Origin: Candidatus Fermentithermobacillaceae bacterium | GTDB taxonomy: Bacteria > Bacillota > Sulfobacillia > Fermentithermobacillales > Fermentithermobacillaceae | DNA: 64,000 bases | Reading direction: 5' to 3' | NCBI GenBank assembly: GCA_012837895.1 | Contig: DUQH01000035.1 | Coordinates: forward strand, 62,001-126,000 | In this document: positions 16,765 to 26,176 of the stretch, piece after piece | Layout: every line of letters starts with the position of its first letter | How positions within the stretch are numbered: position 1 is the first letter of the stretch | The notes under the pieces: model-generated | The model's input: the letters and a program-made list of their open reading frames with translations, nothing else | Database searches by the model: none | What the model was told of the DNA's origin: nothing | Position numbers and translations under genes: made by a program

Positions 16765-17579
16765 TGAGTATCCGGTTTTTCAATGGATATCCTTCCAAAC
16801 TTGCCTTCGCGGAAACATTGGATGAAGGATTTGCTCGCCCGGCCGAAGTCCACCTGCCCGCCAGGCCCTAAGAAACCCCGGCTCCTGCCAAACCCGGTGA
16901 TAAAGGAGACTGGATCGGGTTTATCAAACACCTCCTTGGCAAGCCAGAAGGCCACTTCCTCTTCATCATACTGGTTGTCCCTGACCGCCCACGTAGCGGC
17001 AAGTTTGTACAACACTTCGCCCTTAGCTTGGGACGTATCGATTACTCCGGGAGTGTCGAGGATTTCAAGCAGCCCGCGCCTGAGCCAGTGGCTCCCCCTG
17101 GTTAGCCCTGGCCTTGCACCAAAAGCTGCCTTGGAGGTTCCCAACAACCTGTTTGCCAAAGATGACTTGCCTACATTAGGCAACCCAAACAGCATTGTCC
17201 TTAGTGGCCTTGCGATCGCTTCCGGATGAGCCCTGTCGCTGATACTTGCTTGTTGCGCTTCAAGATAAGCGATGAGGTCGTCAACCCCCCGGCCAGTGTT
17301 GCTTTCAACTGCGAAGGCAGGCGATCCTTGAGTCCCAAACTTCTTCACCCAATGATAAGTGACCTCAGGATCTGCAAGATCTGCCTTGGTCAACACATAA
17401 ACCCTGTTCATTCTTGAAAGATAAGGCTCAGCAAGCTGAAGCGAGGTTTCAGGTATCCGCGAATCCAGAAGGAAGAGAAACAGGTCTACCATATCCAAAG
17501 TCCTGGGGCTTGGCAGTCCTGGATGCCACTTCTTCCCTCTGGAATCTACTTTATTGCGCCTACGGCTTTTGGCGGCCAT
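16761..17579 (-). CDS. rbgA: Ribosome biogenesis GTPase RbgA (YlqF)
   Basis: Circularly permuted GTPase needed for late 50S assembly. 272 residues; motif order is G4 TKAD (64-67), then G1 GLPNVGKS (132-139), then G3 DTPG, as in the YlqF family. The N-terminus (HPGLPSPRTLDMVDLFLFLLDSRIP) matches the family's HWFPGHM...VDVVIEVLDARIP, with the His kept. The C-terminal ANTAR-like helical domain is present. Its start lies 34 bases inside lepB, so it is cotranscribed with it. Confidence 0.9.
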   Translation of the reverse strand: MAAKSRRRNKVDSRGKKWHPGLPSPRTLDMVDLFLFLLDSRIPETSLQLAEPYLSRMNRVYVLTKADLADPEVTYHWVKKFGTQGSPAFAVESNTGRGVDDLIAYLEAQQASISDRAHPEAIARPLRTMLFGLPNVGKSSLANRLLGTSKAAFGARPGLTRGSHWLRRGLLEILDTPGVIDTSQAKGEVLYKLAATWAVRDNQYDEEEVAFWLAKEVFDKPDPVSFITGFGRSRGFLGPGGQVDFGRASKSFIQCFREGKFGRISIEKPDTQ

Positions 17580-18052
17580 ATGATCACAATCGCCTTTCCT
17601 TTTAGGAGATCCACATCAACAGGCCCGAAAAACCTCGAGTCTTCACTGTCGGTCCTGTGATCGCCCATTACAAACACCGTGTTCTCAGGCACGACCAAAC
17701 TGGCCATATTGTACAGCCCCGGATATAGCACATATGGTTCTTCCTGCAAGATACCGTTCACATAAAGCCTGCCCAGCCTTAGTTCTACAGTATCTCCCTC
17801 TACAGCTACTATTCGCTTGATGTAGTCTCTTGAAGGGTCAAGAGGGTAACGCAGTACGACCACATCGCCCCGTTTGGGTTTGCCAAGCTTGTAGGCAATC
17901 TTGGAAACCAGGAGCCGTTCCCCGTCCATGAGAGTAGGCTCCATTGAGGGGCCATGAACTACGAAGGTCTCGATTATCAGGCCCCTTACCACCAAAGCAA
18001 TCACAAACGCGACGACGATAACTTCAACGATGTCTTTGATTGTTTCCATCAT
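17546..18052 (-). CDS. lepB: Signal peptidase I
   Basis: Membrane-bound protease that removes signal peptides from exported proteins. 168 residues with one N-terminal membrane anchor (about 8-26). Catalytic Ser36 is in HGPSMEPTL and the Lys79 base in [11 protein letters not shown]; the family box [11 protein letters not shown] is present. Single-anchor Gram-positive type. The ATG overlaps the rplS stop (ATGA), continuing the trmD-rplS-lepB-rbgA operon. Confidence 0.95.
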   Translation of the reverse strand: MMETIKDIVEVIVVAFVIALVVRGLIIETFVVHGPSMEPTLMDGERLLVSKIAYKLGKPKRGDVVVLRYPLDPSRDYIKRIVAVEGDTVELRLGRLYVNGILQEEPYVLYPGLYNMASLVVPENTVFVMGDHRTDSEDSRFFGPVDVDLLKGKAIVIIWPPKAVGAIK

Positions 18053-18393
18053 CTTCTCTTTTCCGGAATCCTCGCTGACTTTCCTGACAATCCTCTTAGA
18101 TAGAAGAGTTTGGCCCTTCTTACCCTGCCCCTGCGGAGCACCTGGACTTTTTCTATTCTCGGTGAGTGCAACGGAAAGGTTCTTTCGACGCCTATCCCAT
18201 AGGAAATCCGTCTCACTGTGAAAGTCTCACGAAGGCCCCCGTTTTGACGCCTTATTACTACACCGTCAAAAGGCTGGACTCTCTCACGTCCACCTTCCAC
18301 TACCTTGAAAAACACTCTCACTGTATCGCCCGGCCCGAAATCAGGCAGATCTTTTCTCATTTGGGCCTGTTCAATTTGTCTGATAATGTCCAC
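18049..18393 (-). CDS. rplS: 50S ribosomal protein L19
   Basis: 114 residues from GTG 18393 (AGAGGT 7 bases upstream; the GTG at 18402 sits on that site). Contains the L19 signature [20 protein letters not shown] and [20 protein letters not shown]. Located at the 30S-50S interface. It overlaps the end of trmD by 23 bases. Confidence 0.97.
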   Translation of the reverse strand: MDIIRQIEQAQMRKDLPDFGPGDTVRVFFKVVEGGRERVQPFDGVVIRRQNGGLRETFTVRRISYGIGVERTFPLHSPRIEKVQVLRRGRVRRAKLFYLRGLSGKSARIPEKRR

Positions 18394-19150
18394 AGTTATC
18401 ACCTCTAGCCTCGTTGGCCTTTTCTTCGTTTATTACTTGCTCTAAGAGACACCGGTCCTCAAAGGTGAGGCATGCAGTTTCCAGCAACTCCGGCCGTCTC
18501 TTCAAAGTTCGTCTGATAGCTTCCTTACGCCGCCACCTGCTAATGTCTTCATGCCGGCCGGTAAGCAGTATCTCCGGAACTTTCAGGCCCCTGTATTCTG
18601 CAGGCCTGGTGTACTGGGGACCCTCAAGAAGCCCGTCTGAAAACGAATCCTGCAACGCAGAATCCTTATCTCCCAGCACTCCCGGAACAAACCGGATTGA
18701 CGCATCAAGCACCACCATAGCCGCTAATTCGCCGCCGGTCAAGACATAATCCCCGATAGAGACTTCCATGTGGGCAAGGCAGCGTATCCGCTCATCGAAA
18801 CCTTCATAGTGCCCTGCTATCAGCACCAGGTCAGCTTTCTCAGCCAGTTCTTTGGCCAGGTCAGCATTGAAACTCTGTCCCTGAGGGGTGAGGAGCGCCA
18901 CAAACGGATTCCTCCCCAAATCCTGCCTAACCCAATCAACTGCTTCAAATACCGGCTCGGGTTTCAGTACCATCCCCGGCCCTCCGCCGTAAGGATAGTC
19001 GTCTACAGTCTTATGGGCACCTCTTGCAAAATCCCTGAGATCAACCGTCCGGATACGTACAAGGTCTTGCTCTTGAGCCCGCTTAATAATACTTGCGTTA
19101 ACCACAGGCGGGAACATACCTGGAAACAGGGTGAGTATGTACACATCCAA
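18371..19150 (-). CDS. trmD: tRNA (guanine37-N1)-methyltransferase
   Basis: SPOUT methyltransferase that makes m1G37 in tRNA and prevents +1 frameshifting. 259 residues; SAM-binding knot segments [25 protein letters not shown] and [14 protein letters not shown], plus [11 protein letters not shown] near the N-terminus. The C-terminal helical domain is complete. Starts with ATG after a strong purine stretch. Normally preceded by rimM, which is missing here; only 83 bases separate trmD from khpA. Confidence 0.97.
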   Translation of the reverse strand: MDVYILTLFPGMFPPVVNASIIKRAQEQDLVRIRTVDLRDFARGAHKTVDDYPYGGGPGMVLKPEPVFEAVDWVRQDLGRNPFVALLTPQGQSFNADLAKELAEKADLVLIAGHYEGFDERIRCLAHMEVSIGDYVLTGGELAAMVVLDASIRFVPGVLGDKDSALQDSFSDGLLEGPQYTRPAEYRGLKVPEILLTGRHEDISRWRRKEAIRRTLKRRPELLETACLTFEDRCLLEQVINEEKANEARGDNCGHYQTN

Positions 19151-19233
19151 TTCTCAGCCCTCCCCAGTTTCACACATGCCTTCATCTTCCCCTGCCTGCA
19201 AACCACTACACCGCCTTACAGCTTCAAACACCA

Positions 19234-19467
19234 CTACTCTAGAATTTCAACTGTAGCTCTTTTTCCTTCCTTGGCCGCAGCTGCTTGAACCAAAGCTCTC
19301 ACTGCATGGATAACGCGGCCCTTCTTTCCGATCACTTTCCCCATGTCTTCAGGAGCAACCCTTAGTTCGAAAACCACTGCTCTTTCGCCTTCCACTTCGT
19401 TCACTTCAACTTGATCAGGGTTATCCACGATGGATTTGGCGATAAACGTCACAAGTTCTCTCAACAT
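19234..19467 (-). CDS. khpA: KH-domain RNA-binding protein KhpA (YlqC)
   Basis: 77 residues from ATG 19467 (GAGGAGG 5 bases upstream). A single type-II KH domain with the GKVIGKKGR nucleic-acid-binding loop (GxxG). Forms an RNA-binding dimer with KhpB in other Firmicutes. Lies between rpsP and trmD as in Bacillus, but no ylqD or rimM follows. Confidence 0.93.
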   Translation of the reverse strand: MLRELVTFIAKSIVDNPDQVEVNEVEGERAVVFELRVAPEDMGKVIGKKGRVIHAVRALVQAAAAKEGKRATVEILE

Positions 19468-19484
19468 ACGCACCCTCCTCGAAA

Positions 19485-19778
19485 CTAGTTATTCCCCTGA
19501 CTCTTATCCCGGGAACTCCGGGCCTCCTGCCATTTCTCAATCACACCGGCCCGCCTGAATATGGTCTTAACCGTAGGTGTAGGGATCGCCCCTTTGTCCA
19601 GCCATGATATGGCTCTTTCCTCATGGACCTTGAATGTTACCGGGTCAGTGGTCGGATCGTAATACCCGATTTCTTCTATGGAACGTCCGTCACGCTGAGT
19701 TTTTGAGTCGGCCACTACTATCCTGTAAGCCGGCCTTTTCTTTGCTCCCATTCTCTTGAGTCTGATTTTTACCGCCAA
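19485..19778 (-). CDS. rpsP: 30S ribosomal protein S16
   Basis: 97 residues: [20 protein letters not shown] and the segment [17 protein letters not shown] are diagnostic of S16. The C-terminal tail is polar and about 10 residues longer than the core. It is 40 bases downstream of ffh in the usual operon. Confidence 0.97.
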   Translation of the reverse strand: MAVKIRLKRMGAKKRPAYRIVVADSKTQRDGRSIEEIGYYDPTTDPVTFKVHEERAISWLDKGAIPTPTVKTIFRRAGVIEKWQEARSSRDKSQGNN

Positions 19779-19818
19779 GCTATCCTATCTCCTTTCCTTT
19801 TACTGGAATGGCATACCT

Positions 19819-21141
19819 CTAGAATAACCGAAGCCTGCCAAGTCTTTTGTCAGAGCTGCCCATCTGGAACAGCATCTTCCTTGCCTGAAAGAACTGCTTG
19901 AGAAGACGGTTAACCTCCTGAACCGTAGTGCCGCTCCCCCTGGCAATCCTGCGCCTTCTGGACCCGCTGATTATATCAGGGTTTTGCCTTTCTTCCGGGG
20001 TCATAGAGTTTATGATCGCCTCAACCCGCGCAAGTTCTTTCGGGTCGAAATCAACGTCTACCTGTGCCCTGGCAAACCCCGGGATCATCCGGATAAGGTC
20101 ACCGAAGGAACCCATCTTCTTGACCTCTTTCATCTGATCCATGAAATCCTCAAGGGTGAACTGCTTCCGCCTGAGTTTTTCTTCCATCTGGGCGACTTTC
20201 TGTTGATCGAAAGCTGCCTCAGCTTTTTCAATCAGGGTGAGCACGTCACCCATCCCCAGAATCCTGGATGCCATCCGGTCCGGGTGAAATACCTGAAAAT
20301 CTTCAAGTTTCTCGCCTAAAGACGCAAACTTAATAGGTTTGCCTGTAACCTTTGCAATGGAGAGAGCTGCTCCTCCCCTTGCATCAGAATCCAGCTTGGT
20401 AAGGACCACGCCTGTAATGTCTACGACCCGGTCAAACTCTTCAGCAACCTGGCAAGCTTCCTGCCCGGTCATGGCATCCACCACCAATAAGCGCTCCCGC
20501 GGTAAGGTTGCTTCTTTGATTCTCCGGGCCTCGTCCATCATTTCATCGTCTATCTGCAGCCTGCCTGCAGTGTCCAGGATCACCACATTGTGAGCAGACT
20601 CAACAGCCTTCTCCACGCCCTTTTTCGCAATCACTTCAGGAGAAACTCTATCGCTCAAGGTGAAAAAGGACACTCCTGCCATGCCTGCGACAACCTCCAG
20701 CTGCTTTTGGGCAGCAGGCCTGTACACGTCACATGACACCAGCAACACCCTGCGGCCGCTCTTTTTCAGTTGCAGCGCAAGTTTACCGGCAGTAGTGGTC
20801 TTACCAGAGCCTTGCAATCCATACAAAGCAATAACCGCAGGCGGAGGTCCTGAAATATCAAGGGGATGAGTTCTCCCGCCCAGGAGGCTTATGAGCTCCT
20901 GGTGGACAATCTTGATAACCTGCTGTGCCGGTGTGAGGCTTTCCAGCACTTCTGCGTCAAGGCACCTTTCCCGCACATTGGCAATGAATTCCCTGACCAC
21001 CTTGAAATTTACATCTGCTTCCAGGAGGGCGAGCCGGACCTCTCTCAACCCTTGGTTGATGTCTTTTTCAGATAGTTTTCCTCTGCCCCTGAGTTTCTTG
21101 AACGTGTCCGCAAGCCGCGAAGCTAAACTTTCAAACGCCAT
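19819..21141 (-). CDS. ffh: Signal recognition particle protein Ffh (SRP54)
   Basis: 440 residues. Targets nascent membrane proteins to FtsY/SecYEG. N domain, G domain with GLQGSGKTTTAGKLA, SCDVYRPAAQKQLE, LDTAGRLQIDDEMM and TKLDSDARGGAALS, then the M domain (about 295-425) with the RNA-binding SGSRRRRIARGSG motif and a C-terminal stretch of Met/Phe/Gln. ATG start with GGGGGTG 9 bases upstream; overlaps the end of ylxM by 11 bases. Confidence 0.98.
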   Translation of the reverse strand: MAFESLASRLADTFKKLRGRGKLSEKDINQGLREVRLALLEADVNFKVVREFIANVRERCLDAEVLESLTPAQQVIKIVHQELISLLGGRTHPLDISGPPPAVIALYGLQGSGKTTTAGKLALQLKKSGRRVLLVSCDVYRPAAQKQLEVVAGMAGVSFFTLSDRVSPEVIAKKGVEKAVESAHNVVILDTAGRLQIDDEMMDEARRIKEATLPRERLLVVDAMTGQEACQVAEEFDRVVDITGVVLTKLDSDARGGAALSIAKVTGKPIKFASLGEKLEDFQVFHPDRMASRILGMGDVLTLIEKAEAAFDQQKVAQMEEKLRRKQFTLEDFMDQMKEVKKMGSFGDLIRMIPGFARAQVDVDFDPKELARVEAIINSMTPEERQNPDIISGSRRRRIARGSGTTVQEVNRLLKQFFQARKMLFQMGSSDKRLGRLRLF

Positions 21142-21541
21142 CTACCGTCTCACCCCCTGCCCGCGCATCTTTGAGCACTTTAAGAATACGTTCTCTCATG
21201 TCCTGCCAATTGGTGTGGTCCATATTCTCTGCAAGCTCTAACGCATGCTCAATCCGGGCCAACTGCTTCATGAAACCAAGTTTATGTTCGTAAGAATACA
21301 GCGCCCGCACGCAGCGTCTTACTGCATCATCACACCCCTGTCTGGAAATACCCAGTCTCTGGGCAATCTCAGAAAGGGATAAGTCCTCGTCAAACTTGAG
21401 GTAAGCTACTTGCTTCTGCCTAGGCGGAAGCAGGCCTTCATATATGTCCCTGAGCATTATGATCTCATGAATACGTTCAGGTGACTCATGATAAGACTTC
21501 TTCATGCTGTCACTGTCCATTCCGGCTGTCTTGGTCAACAC
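21131..21541 (-). CDS. ylxM: YlxM/p13-like HTH protein
   Basis: Helix-turn-helix protein found between ftsY and ffh in Firmicutes and suggested to affect SRP activity. LPPRQKQVAYLKFDEDLSLS, then EIAQRLGISRQGCDDAVRR, is the sigma-70 region-4-like HTH that defines the family. It is longer than typical YlxM (~110): a C-terminal helical tail follows the HTH. The start is uncertain. GTG 21541 has only AAAGG nearby, and ATG codons at 21520 and 21505 in frame would give a normal-length protein. Confidence 0.85.
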   Translation of the reverse strand: MLTKTAGMDSDSMKKSYHESPERIHEIIMLRDIYEGLLPPRQKQVAYLKFDEDLSLSEIAQRLGISRQGCDDAVRRCVRALYSYEHKLGFMKQLARIEHALELAENMDHTNWQDMRERILKVLKDARAGGETVDGV

Positions 21542-21582
21542 CTTTACACACGGATCGATTCTATATCACTATGCTTCCAAGG

Positions 21583-22509
21583 TCAACATTCAACTTGGTC
21601 GATACCGAACAGACTGTGCGCAAAACCACGGGCATCAAAGTCCCTCAAGTCAGAAGCTTGCTCTCCCACACCCACAAGTTTGACCGGAATCCCCAACTCA
21701 CTGGCAATAGCGACAGCTATGCCCCCTTTAGACGAACCATCGAGTTTGGTGATGCACAACCCTGTTATGTCAACGGCCCGGGCAAACACCCTGGCCTGAA
21801 TCAGCCCGTTTTGGCCTGTAGTGCCATCTATTACAAGAATGACCTCATGGGGAGCGCCGGGTATCTCACGGGATATGACCCTGATTACTTTCTTGAGTTC
21901 TTCCATCAGGTTCTTCTTAGTGTGCAGCCGCCCTGCAGTGTCAACCAGCAGCAAGTCAGCCTTGCGGGCAATAGCCGCCCTTGCAGCATCAAAAGCTACA
22001 GCTCCTGGATCAGAACCATGGCTGTGCCTGACCAAATCGGCTCCTGTGCGCTTGGCCCAAACCTCCAGCTGGTCACCTGCGGCAGCCCTGAACGTATCTG
22101 CAGCTGCAAGTACAACCTTCTTGTTTTGACTTGTATACCTGTGTGCCAGTTTGGCAATGGTGGTTGTCTTGCCAGAACCGTTTACGCCAACCATCGTGTA
22201 TACGGTGGGCCCCTGGCCGGCGACTTTCAAAGGAGCATCTATAGAAGCGAAGATACCAGCTACTTCTTCAGCCATTGTACGGTATAGGTCCTCTACAGTT
22301 TCAAAGGACTTACCACGGCTCTCTTCCCTGAGGCTGTCGATCAAAGCTGTAGTTGCCTCAACACCTACGTCGGCCTGTATCAAGACAGCTTCTAACTCAT
22401 CAAGAAACTCGTCAGTGAGTGCCCCCGGCTGGAAAATGCTTTGGATTTTGCTCCTGATGTTGTTCGATGTCCTGGCCAAACCTTGCTTGAGTTTTTGAAA
22501 CAAGCCCAT
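21583..22509 (-). CDS. ftsY: SRP receptor GTPase FtsY
   Basis: 308 residues. Short N-terminal amphipathic/basic helix, NG domain with GVNGSGKTTTIAKLA, AADTFRAAAGDQL, LVDTAGRLHTKKNLMEEL and TKLDGSSKGG. Docks SRP-ribosome complexes at the membrane. It lacks the long acidic A domain, as in most Gram-positives. ATG start with GGGGAG 6 bases upstream; 23 bases after smc. Confidence 0.97.
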   Translation of the reverse strand: MGLFQKLKQGLARTSNNIRSKIQSIFQPGALTDEFLDELEAVLIQADVGVEATTALIDSLREESRGKSFETVEDLYRTMAEEVAGIFASIDAPLKVAGQGPTVYTMVGVNGSGKTTTIAKLAHRYTSQNKKVVLAAADTFRAAAGDQLEVWAKRTGADLVRHSHGSDPGAVAFDAARAAIARKADLLLVDTAGRLHTKKNLMEELKKVIRVISREIPGAPHEVILVIDGTTGQNGLIQARVFARAVDITGLCITKLDGSSKGGIAVAIASELGIPVKLVGVGEQASDLRDFDARGFAHSLFGIDQVEC

Positions 22510-22532
22510 GCGAATCTCCCCTTTCCCCGGCC

Positions 22533-25500
22533 TCAGCGGTTCTCAAGACGCATGCTAAATACTTTGGAAACACCGGGCTCTTCCATGGTAATCCCATATA
22601 TTATATCTGCGACTTCCATGGTAGACTCCTGGTGGGTTATTACAATAAACTGTGTTTGTTCTGAATACCTTTTCAGGAACTGGGCAAACCGGACCACGTT
22701 TGCTTCGTCCAAGGATGAATCCACTTCATCCAGGACTATTACCGGCGAAGGTTTTGCTGAAAGGATGGAAAAGATCAGAGCTATCCCGCAAAGAGACCTT
22801 TCTCCTCCTGATAGGAGGTTGAATTGCTTATGTCTCCTTCCAGGGGGCTCTGCATGCACTTCAACCCCCATCGTATCCTCCACAAGCTTGAGTTTGCCCC
22901 GGCCTCCTCCGAAAAGCTCACTGAAGATCAGCTGGAAGTTCTCATCCACCTTTTCGAAGGTCTCTATGAAACGTTTCTCGATTTCCCGTCTAATCAACTC
23001 CCTGGCGCGGTTGAGCTCAACTATGGCATCTTCCACGTCCTTCATTTCACTGCAGATGCCCTCTATCCGTTCTGACAGCTCCTTGAAATCCTGTTCCGCT
23101 TTCAGGTTGACTGTACCCAGGGACTTGATGGACATATCAATGATCTCAACCTGGTTCAGGGCTTCCTGCCGTTCTATCCGGGGATGCTCATATGAGCCTG
23201 GATCCTGAATTCCGTACCTGGATGCGATCAGTTTCCTCGTATCTGAGAGCGCCGCCTCCAGGGATTCAAGTTCAAGCCGGCTGTCGGCAATCCTGGACTT
23301 GAGGGACGTTTGCTCCAGCCTCAAAGACTCGATTCTTGCCACAGACTGCTCCAGGAATTGCCTCAGCGATTCTGCCTGGCTTGAAAGTTCGGAAATCTGG
23401 GTGCTCAATTCCCCCATCCGTCCCTCAAGAGCTGGTATTGACTCTCCCAGGGACGTCTCATCGGAACTAAGCTCTTCCCTCAGTACTTCCAATCTGGCCA
23501 ATTCCTTGCATTCTTCATCAAGGTTTTTCCCGGTGGAGACAGCTTCCCCCCTCAGGTTTTCCAATTGTCTCACGAGCGAGCTCAGGCTTTGCTCCAACTC
23601 TTGTTTCTCGCGGCTCAGCCCGGCGATACGATCTGAATACTGCTCATCAATGCTCAGCCTGTCCCTAATCTGGGTTTCAAACTGCTTAAGTTCTTTTTCC
23701 TGCTCCGCCAAGATGTCAGAGATATGTTGTTCAGTGGCTGAAATCTCGTTCATTTGACTAAGCAGCTCTTGTTCAGCAGCTTTCATGAGTTCTACCTGCT
23801 CTTGGTTACTTACTATCTCTCCCCTGGCCTGCTCCAGGCTCTGCTCCAGTTGCAGCGCCTTTTCCTGCGACCTGGTCACTGATGTACCAGCCAAGAGGGC
23901 ATCCTCCCTGGCTTGCTCCAGGTCTTGAGTGAGGGCCGCAAGTTTTTGTTCCAGGGAAAGGATTTCCGAGCGGACTGCGCTTAACTCACCGTTCACTTTG
24001 CCGATCTCAGAAGCTAAGGAAGATAGTTCCTGCTTTCTCAGGAAGATAGACTCGTGCCTGGGAGCTTCTCCTCCGGTTATTGCGCCTCCAGCTTGTATGT
24101 TCTCGCCGCCCAAGGTAACCACCCTGGTAACCCACCCTGATTCTTTCATGAAAGCCAGGGCATGGTCCATGGTGTCTGCAAGTACCACCCTGCCAAACAA
24201 GTACTCGGCACATGGGATTAAGTCATCGTTGTACTGCACCACTGAGATAAGGGGCCTCACCCCTGGTACCCTGGACAAAGCATGCACAGCTCTTGGGTGG
24301 AGTTTGCCTGGTCTTAACAGGTTGAGAGGCAACAAGGTGCAGCGGCCGCTCTTGTGTTTCTTCAGGAAATCTATGGCTGCCTTCGCTGCCTCTTCGTCAG
24401 TCACCACTATATTCTCTGCCGCCCCTCCTACTGCCGCAGAAAGGGCCGGAACATATTTTGCGTCACACCAAAAAAGTTCTGCCACAGAACCTATGATTCC
24501 ATCCAGCACCGACTGCTCCCGGGCAGTAAGTATCGCCCGGGGGCCCTTTCCATAGCCCTCGAAAGATTTCTCCATTTCTTCAAGCAGCCGCTTTCTCGTA
24601 GCTATCCTGGTGCGCTGCGCCTCCAGCCTCTTCTGCTCTGAAACTACTTCTCTCACTCGAGTCCTAATCTTACTAACCTGTTCTTCAAGGATCCGGCAAG
24701 TTGCCCGGCTCAATCTGTGTCTCTCTGCGTTTTGGGCCAGACCTTGCCTGGTCTCCTCAAGTTCCCGTTCAAACCGTGATACTTGCTCGTTAAGAGACGC
24801 AAGGCGCACGTTAATCTCAACGGTTTCCCGGCGCTTATCCTCAAACTGCTCCCTGAGCTTGTCCTTGGCCTGTTGCAGCCGGCTAAGCCGGGCAGTAGAC
24901 GATGCCATGCTTTCCCTGATCCCGATTACCTTTTCGCTCAAAGACCTCCATTGAGTTTCAAATCCTTGCCTCTCATTCTCAAGCCGGTCAAGTTCGGCGC
25001 ACGTCACCGTAAGTCTGCCAGAAACACTCTCACGCTGCTCCAACAGTTCAGCCTCACGGCCGGACAAGGAAGCTATCTCCCGCTGGAGCACATTTTGACG
25101 CACCTTCCTGGTTTCGATCTCCCTGGACACCAGGGCAAGTTTACCTCTGGTTGAGTCCCTGCTCTTCTCTAACTCAAGGAGTTGGGAGGCAACTTGTTCC
25201 CTTTCGGCAATTCCCGACTTTAGCTTGTCCTCTACGGCTTCCAGTTTGCTCTTAGCAGGACCTAGCCCTCCCTCCAAGGCATGGGCAGCTGCAATGCTTT
25301 CCTCCAGTTCTCTTGTGTACCTGTTAATGCGCCGCACAACATTCTGGACGCGCCTGGATTCCTCTTGCTCCTGATAGAGCCACATAGCCAGCTCAACATC
25401 ATTCTTCTCGCTTACGAGGCGGTGATACTCCCTGGCTGTCTCCCAGTCGGCCTGGAGAGCTTTCTTGCGTTCCTCGAGTTCAACCAAGAGATCCGACAGG

Positions 25501-26051
25501 CGGACCAAATCCTCCCTTGCCCCTCTCAGCCTATTTTCAACTTCCCTCTCGCGCAGCCTGAAGCGTGACACCCCTGAAGCTTCTTCTATCCAAACTCTCC
25601 TGTCCTCAGGCCTGCCCCCTGCAAGTTCCTGAATGGTGCCCTGTCCTATTACCACATAACCTGTATGGGAAAGGCCGGTCCCCAGCAAGCTTTCATATAT
25701 GTCCTTCCAACGGCACACCTTGTCGTTGATCCTGTACTCCCCAGTCCCGTCGCGGGCAAAACGCCTCATGATCTCCTGTTCGCCCTCGTCAAACACACCC
25801 TCTAACAGGAGCCTCACTTCAGCCATGCCCATAGCTTTGCGCCGCCTTGTCCCGGAAAAGACGATCTCTTCCAGCTTATTGCAGCGCAACAGCCTGGCAT
25901 TATGTTCTCCCAGGACCCACCTAAGCGCATCAGCAAGGTTTGATTTGCCGCAGCCGTTGGGACCGACAATGGCTGTTATACCCTCTCCGAATACCAATTC
26001 AGTCCGATCGCAGAATGACTTAAACCCCTGCACTGTCATTGTTTTTAGCAA
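22533..26051 (-). CDS. smc: Chromosome segregation protein SMC
   Basis: 1172 residues from TTG 26051 (AGGAGG 9 bases upstream, protein beginning MLKTMTVQGFKSF). Two in-frame ATGs further upstream lack ribosome sites. Head domain with Walker A VGPNGCGKSN, long coiled coil, hinge around residues 505-660 (GSVAELFWCDAKYVPALSAA ... GGAITGG), second coiled coil, C-terminal signature LLSGGERSL and Walker B VIVLDEVDSSLDEAN. Condensin ATPase that compacts and segregates the chromosome with ScpA/ScpB. Full length. Confidence 0.98.
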   Translation of the reverse strand: MLKTMTVQGFKSFCDRTELVFGEGITAIVGPNGCGKSNLADALRWVLGEHNARLLRCNKLEEIVFSGTRRRKAMGMAEVRLLLEGVFDEGEQEIMRRFARDGTGEYRINDKVCRWKDIYESLLGTGLSHTGYVVIGQGTIQELAGGRPEDRRVWIEEASGVSRFRLREREVENRLRGAREDLVRLSDLLVELEERKKALQADWETAREYHRLVSEKNDVELAMWLYQEQEESRRVQNVVRRINRYTRELEESIAAAHALEGGLGPAKSKLEAVEDKLKSGIAEREQVASQLLELEKSRDSTRGKLALVSREIETRKVRQNVLQREIASLSGREAELLEQRESVSGRLTVTCAELDRLENERQGFETQWRSLSEKVIGIRESMASSTARLSRLQQAKDKLREQFEDKRRETVEINVRLASLNEQVSRFERELEETRQGLAQNAERHRLSRATCRILEEQVSKIRTRVREVVSEQKRLEAQRTRIATRKRLLEEMEKSFEGYGKGPRAILTAREQSVLDGIIGSVAELFWCDAKYVPALSAAVGGAAENIVVTDEEAAKAAIDFLKKHKSGRCTLLPLNLLRPGKLHPRAVHALSRVPGVRPLISVVQYNDDLIPCAEYLFGRVVLADTMDHALAFMKESGWVTRVVTLGGENIQAGGAITGGEAPRHESIFLRKQELSSLASEIGKVNGELSAVRSEILSLEQKLAALTQDLEQAREDALLAGTSVTRSQEKALQLEQSLEQARGEIVSNQEQVELMKAAEQELLSQMNEISATEQHISDILAEQEKELKQFETQIRDRLSIDEQYSDRIAGLSREKQELEQSLSSLVRQLENLRGEAVSTGKNLDEECKELARLEVLREELSSDETSLGESIPALEGRMGELSTQISELSSQAESLRQFLEQSVARIESLRLEQTSLKSRIADSRLELESLEAALSDTRKLIASRYGIQDPGSYEHPRIERQEALNQVEIIDMSIKSLGTVNLKAEQDFKELSERIEGICSEMKDVEDAIVELNRARELIRREIEKRFIETFEKVDENFQLIFSELFGGGRGKLKLVEDTMGVEVHAEPPGRRHKQFNLLSGGERSLCGIALIFSILSAKPSPVIVLDEVDSSLDEANVVRFAQFLKRYSEQTQFIVITHQESTMEVADIIYGITMEEPGVSKVFSMRLENR

Positions 26052-26109
26052 AACCGGCAGCCTCCTGACACTATTCATGTATCTATATTTATACAACTTA
26101 TGTAAAGGA

Positions 26110-26138
26110 TTATCAGGTTACGGCTATAACGCTATAAC
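26110..26138 (+). promoter_or_regulatory. Promoter of the S24-like regulator gene
   Basis: TTATCA (26110-26115), 17 bases, TATAAC (26133-26138). The -10 lies in a CTATAAC direct repeat (26124-26130, 26132-26138) and overlaps the palindrome described next. Confidence 0.5.
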
Positions 26139-26151
26139 ATGTCCATGTTAT
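26134..26151. promoter_or_regulatory. Palindromic operator between smc and the S24-like gene
   Basis: ATAACATG (26134-26141), TC, CATGTTAT (26144-26151): a perfect 8-bp inverted repeat with a 2-base spacer. It overlaps the -10 of the adjacent regulator gene, the classic place for autorepression, and also lies upstream of smc on the other strand. Confidence 0.65.
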
Positions 26152-26176
26152 CTAATCTGCCGGGAGTGAAACCCTT

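Noticed and set aside
18770-19288. 172-codon plus-strand ORF over trmD/khpA, considered as a displaced gene in the rimM slot
   Set aside because: Antisense to trmD and khpA, no RimM-like motifs and no ribosome site.
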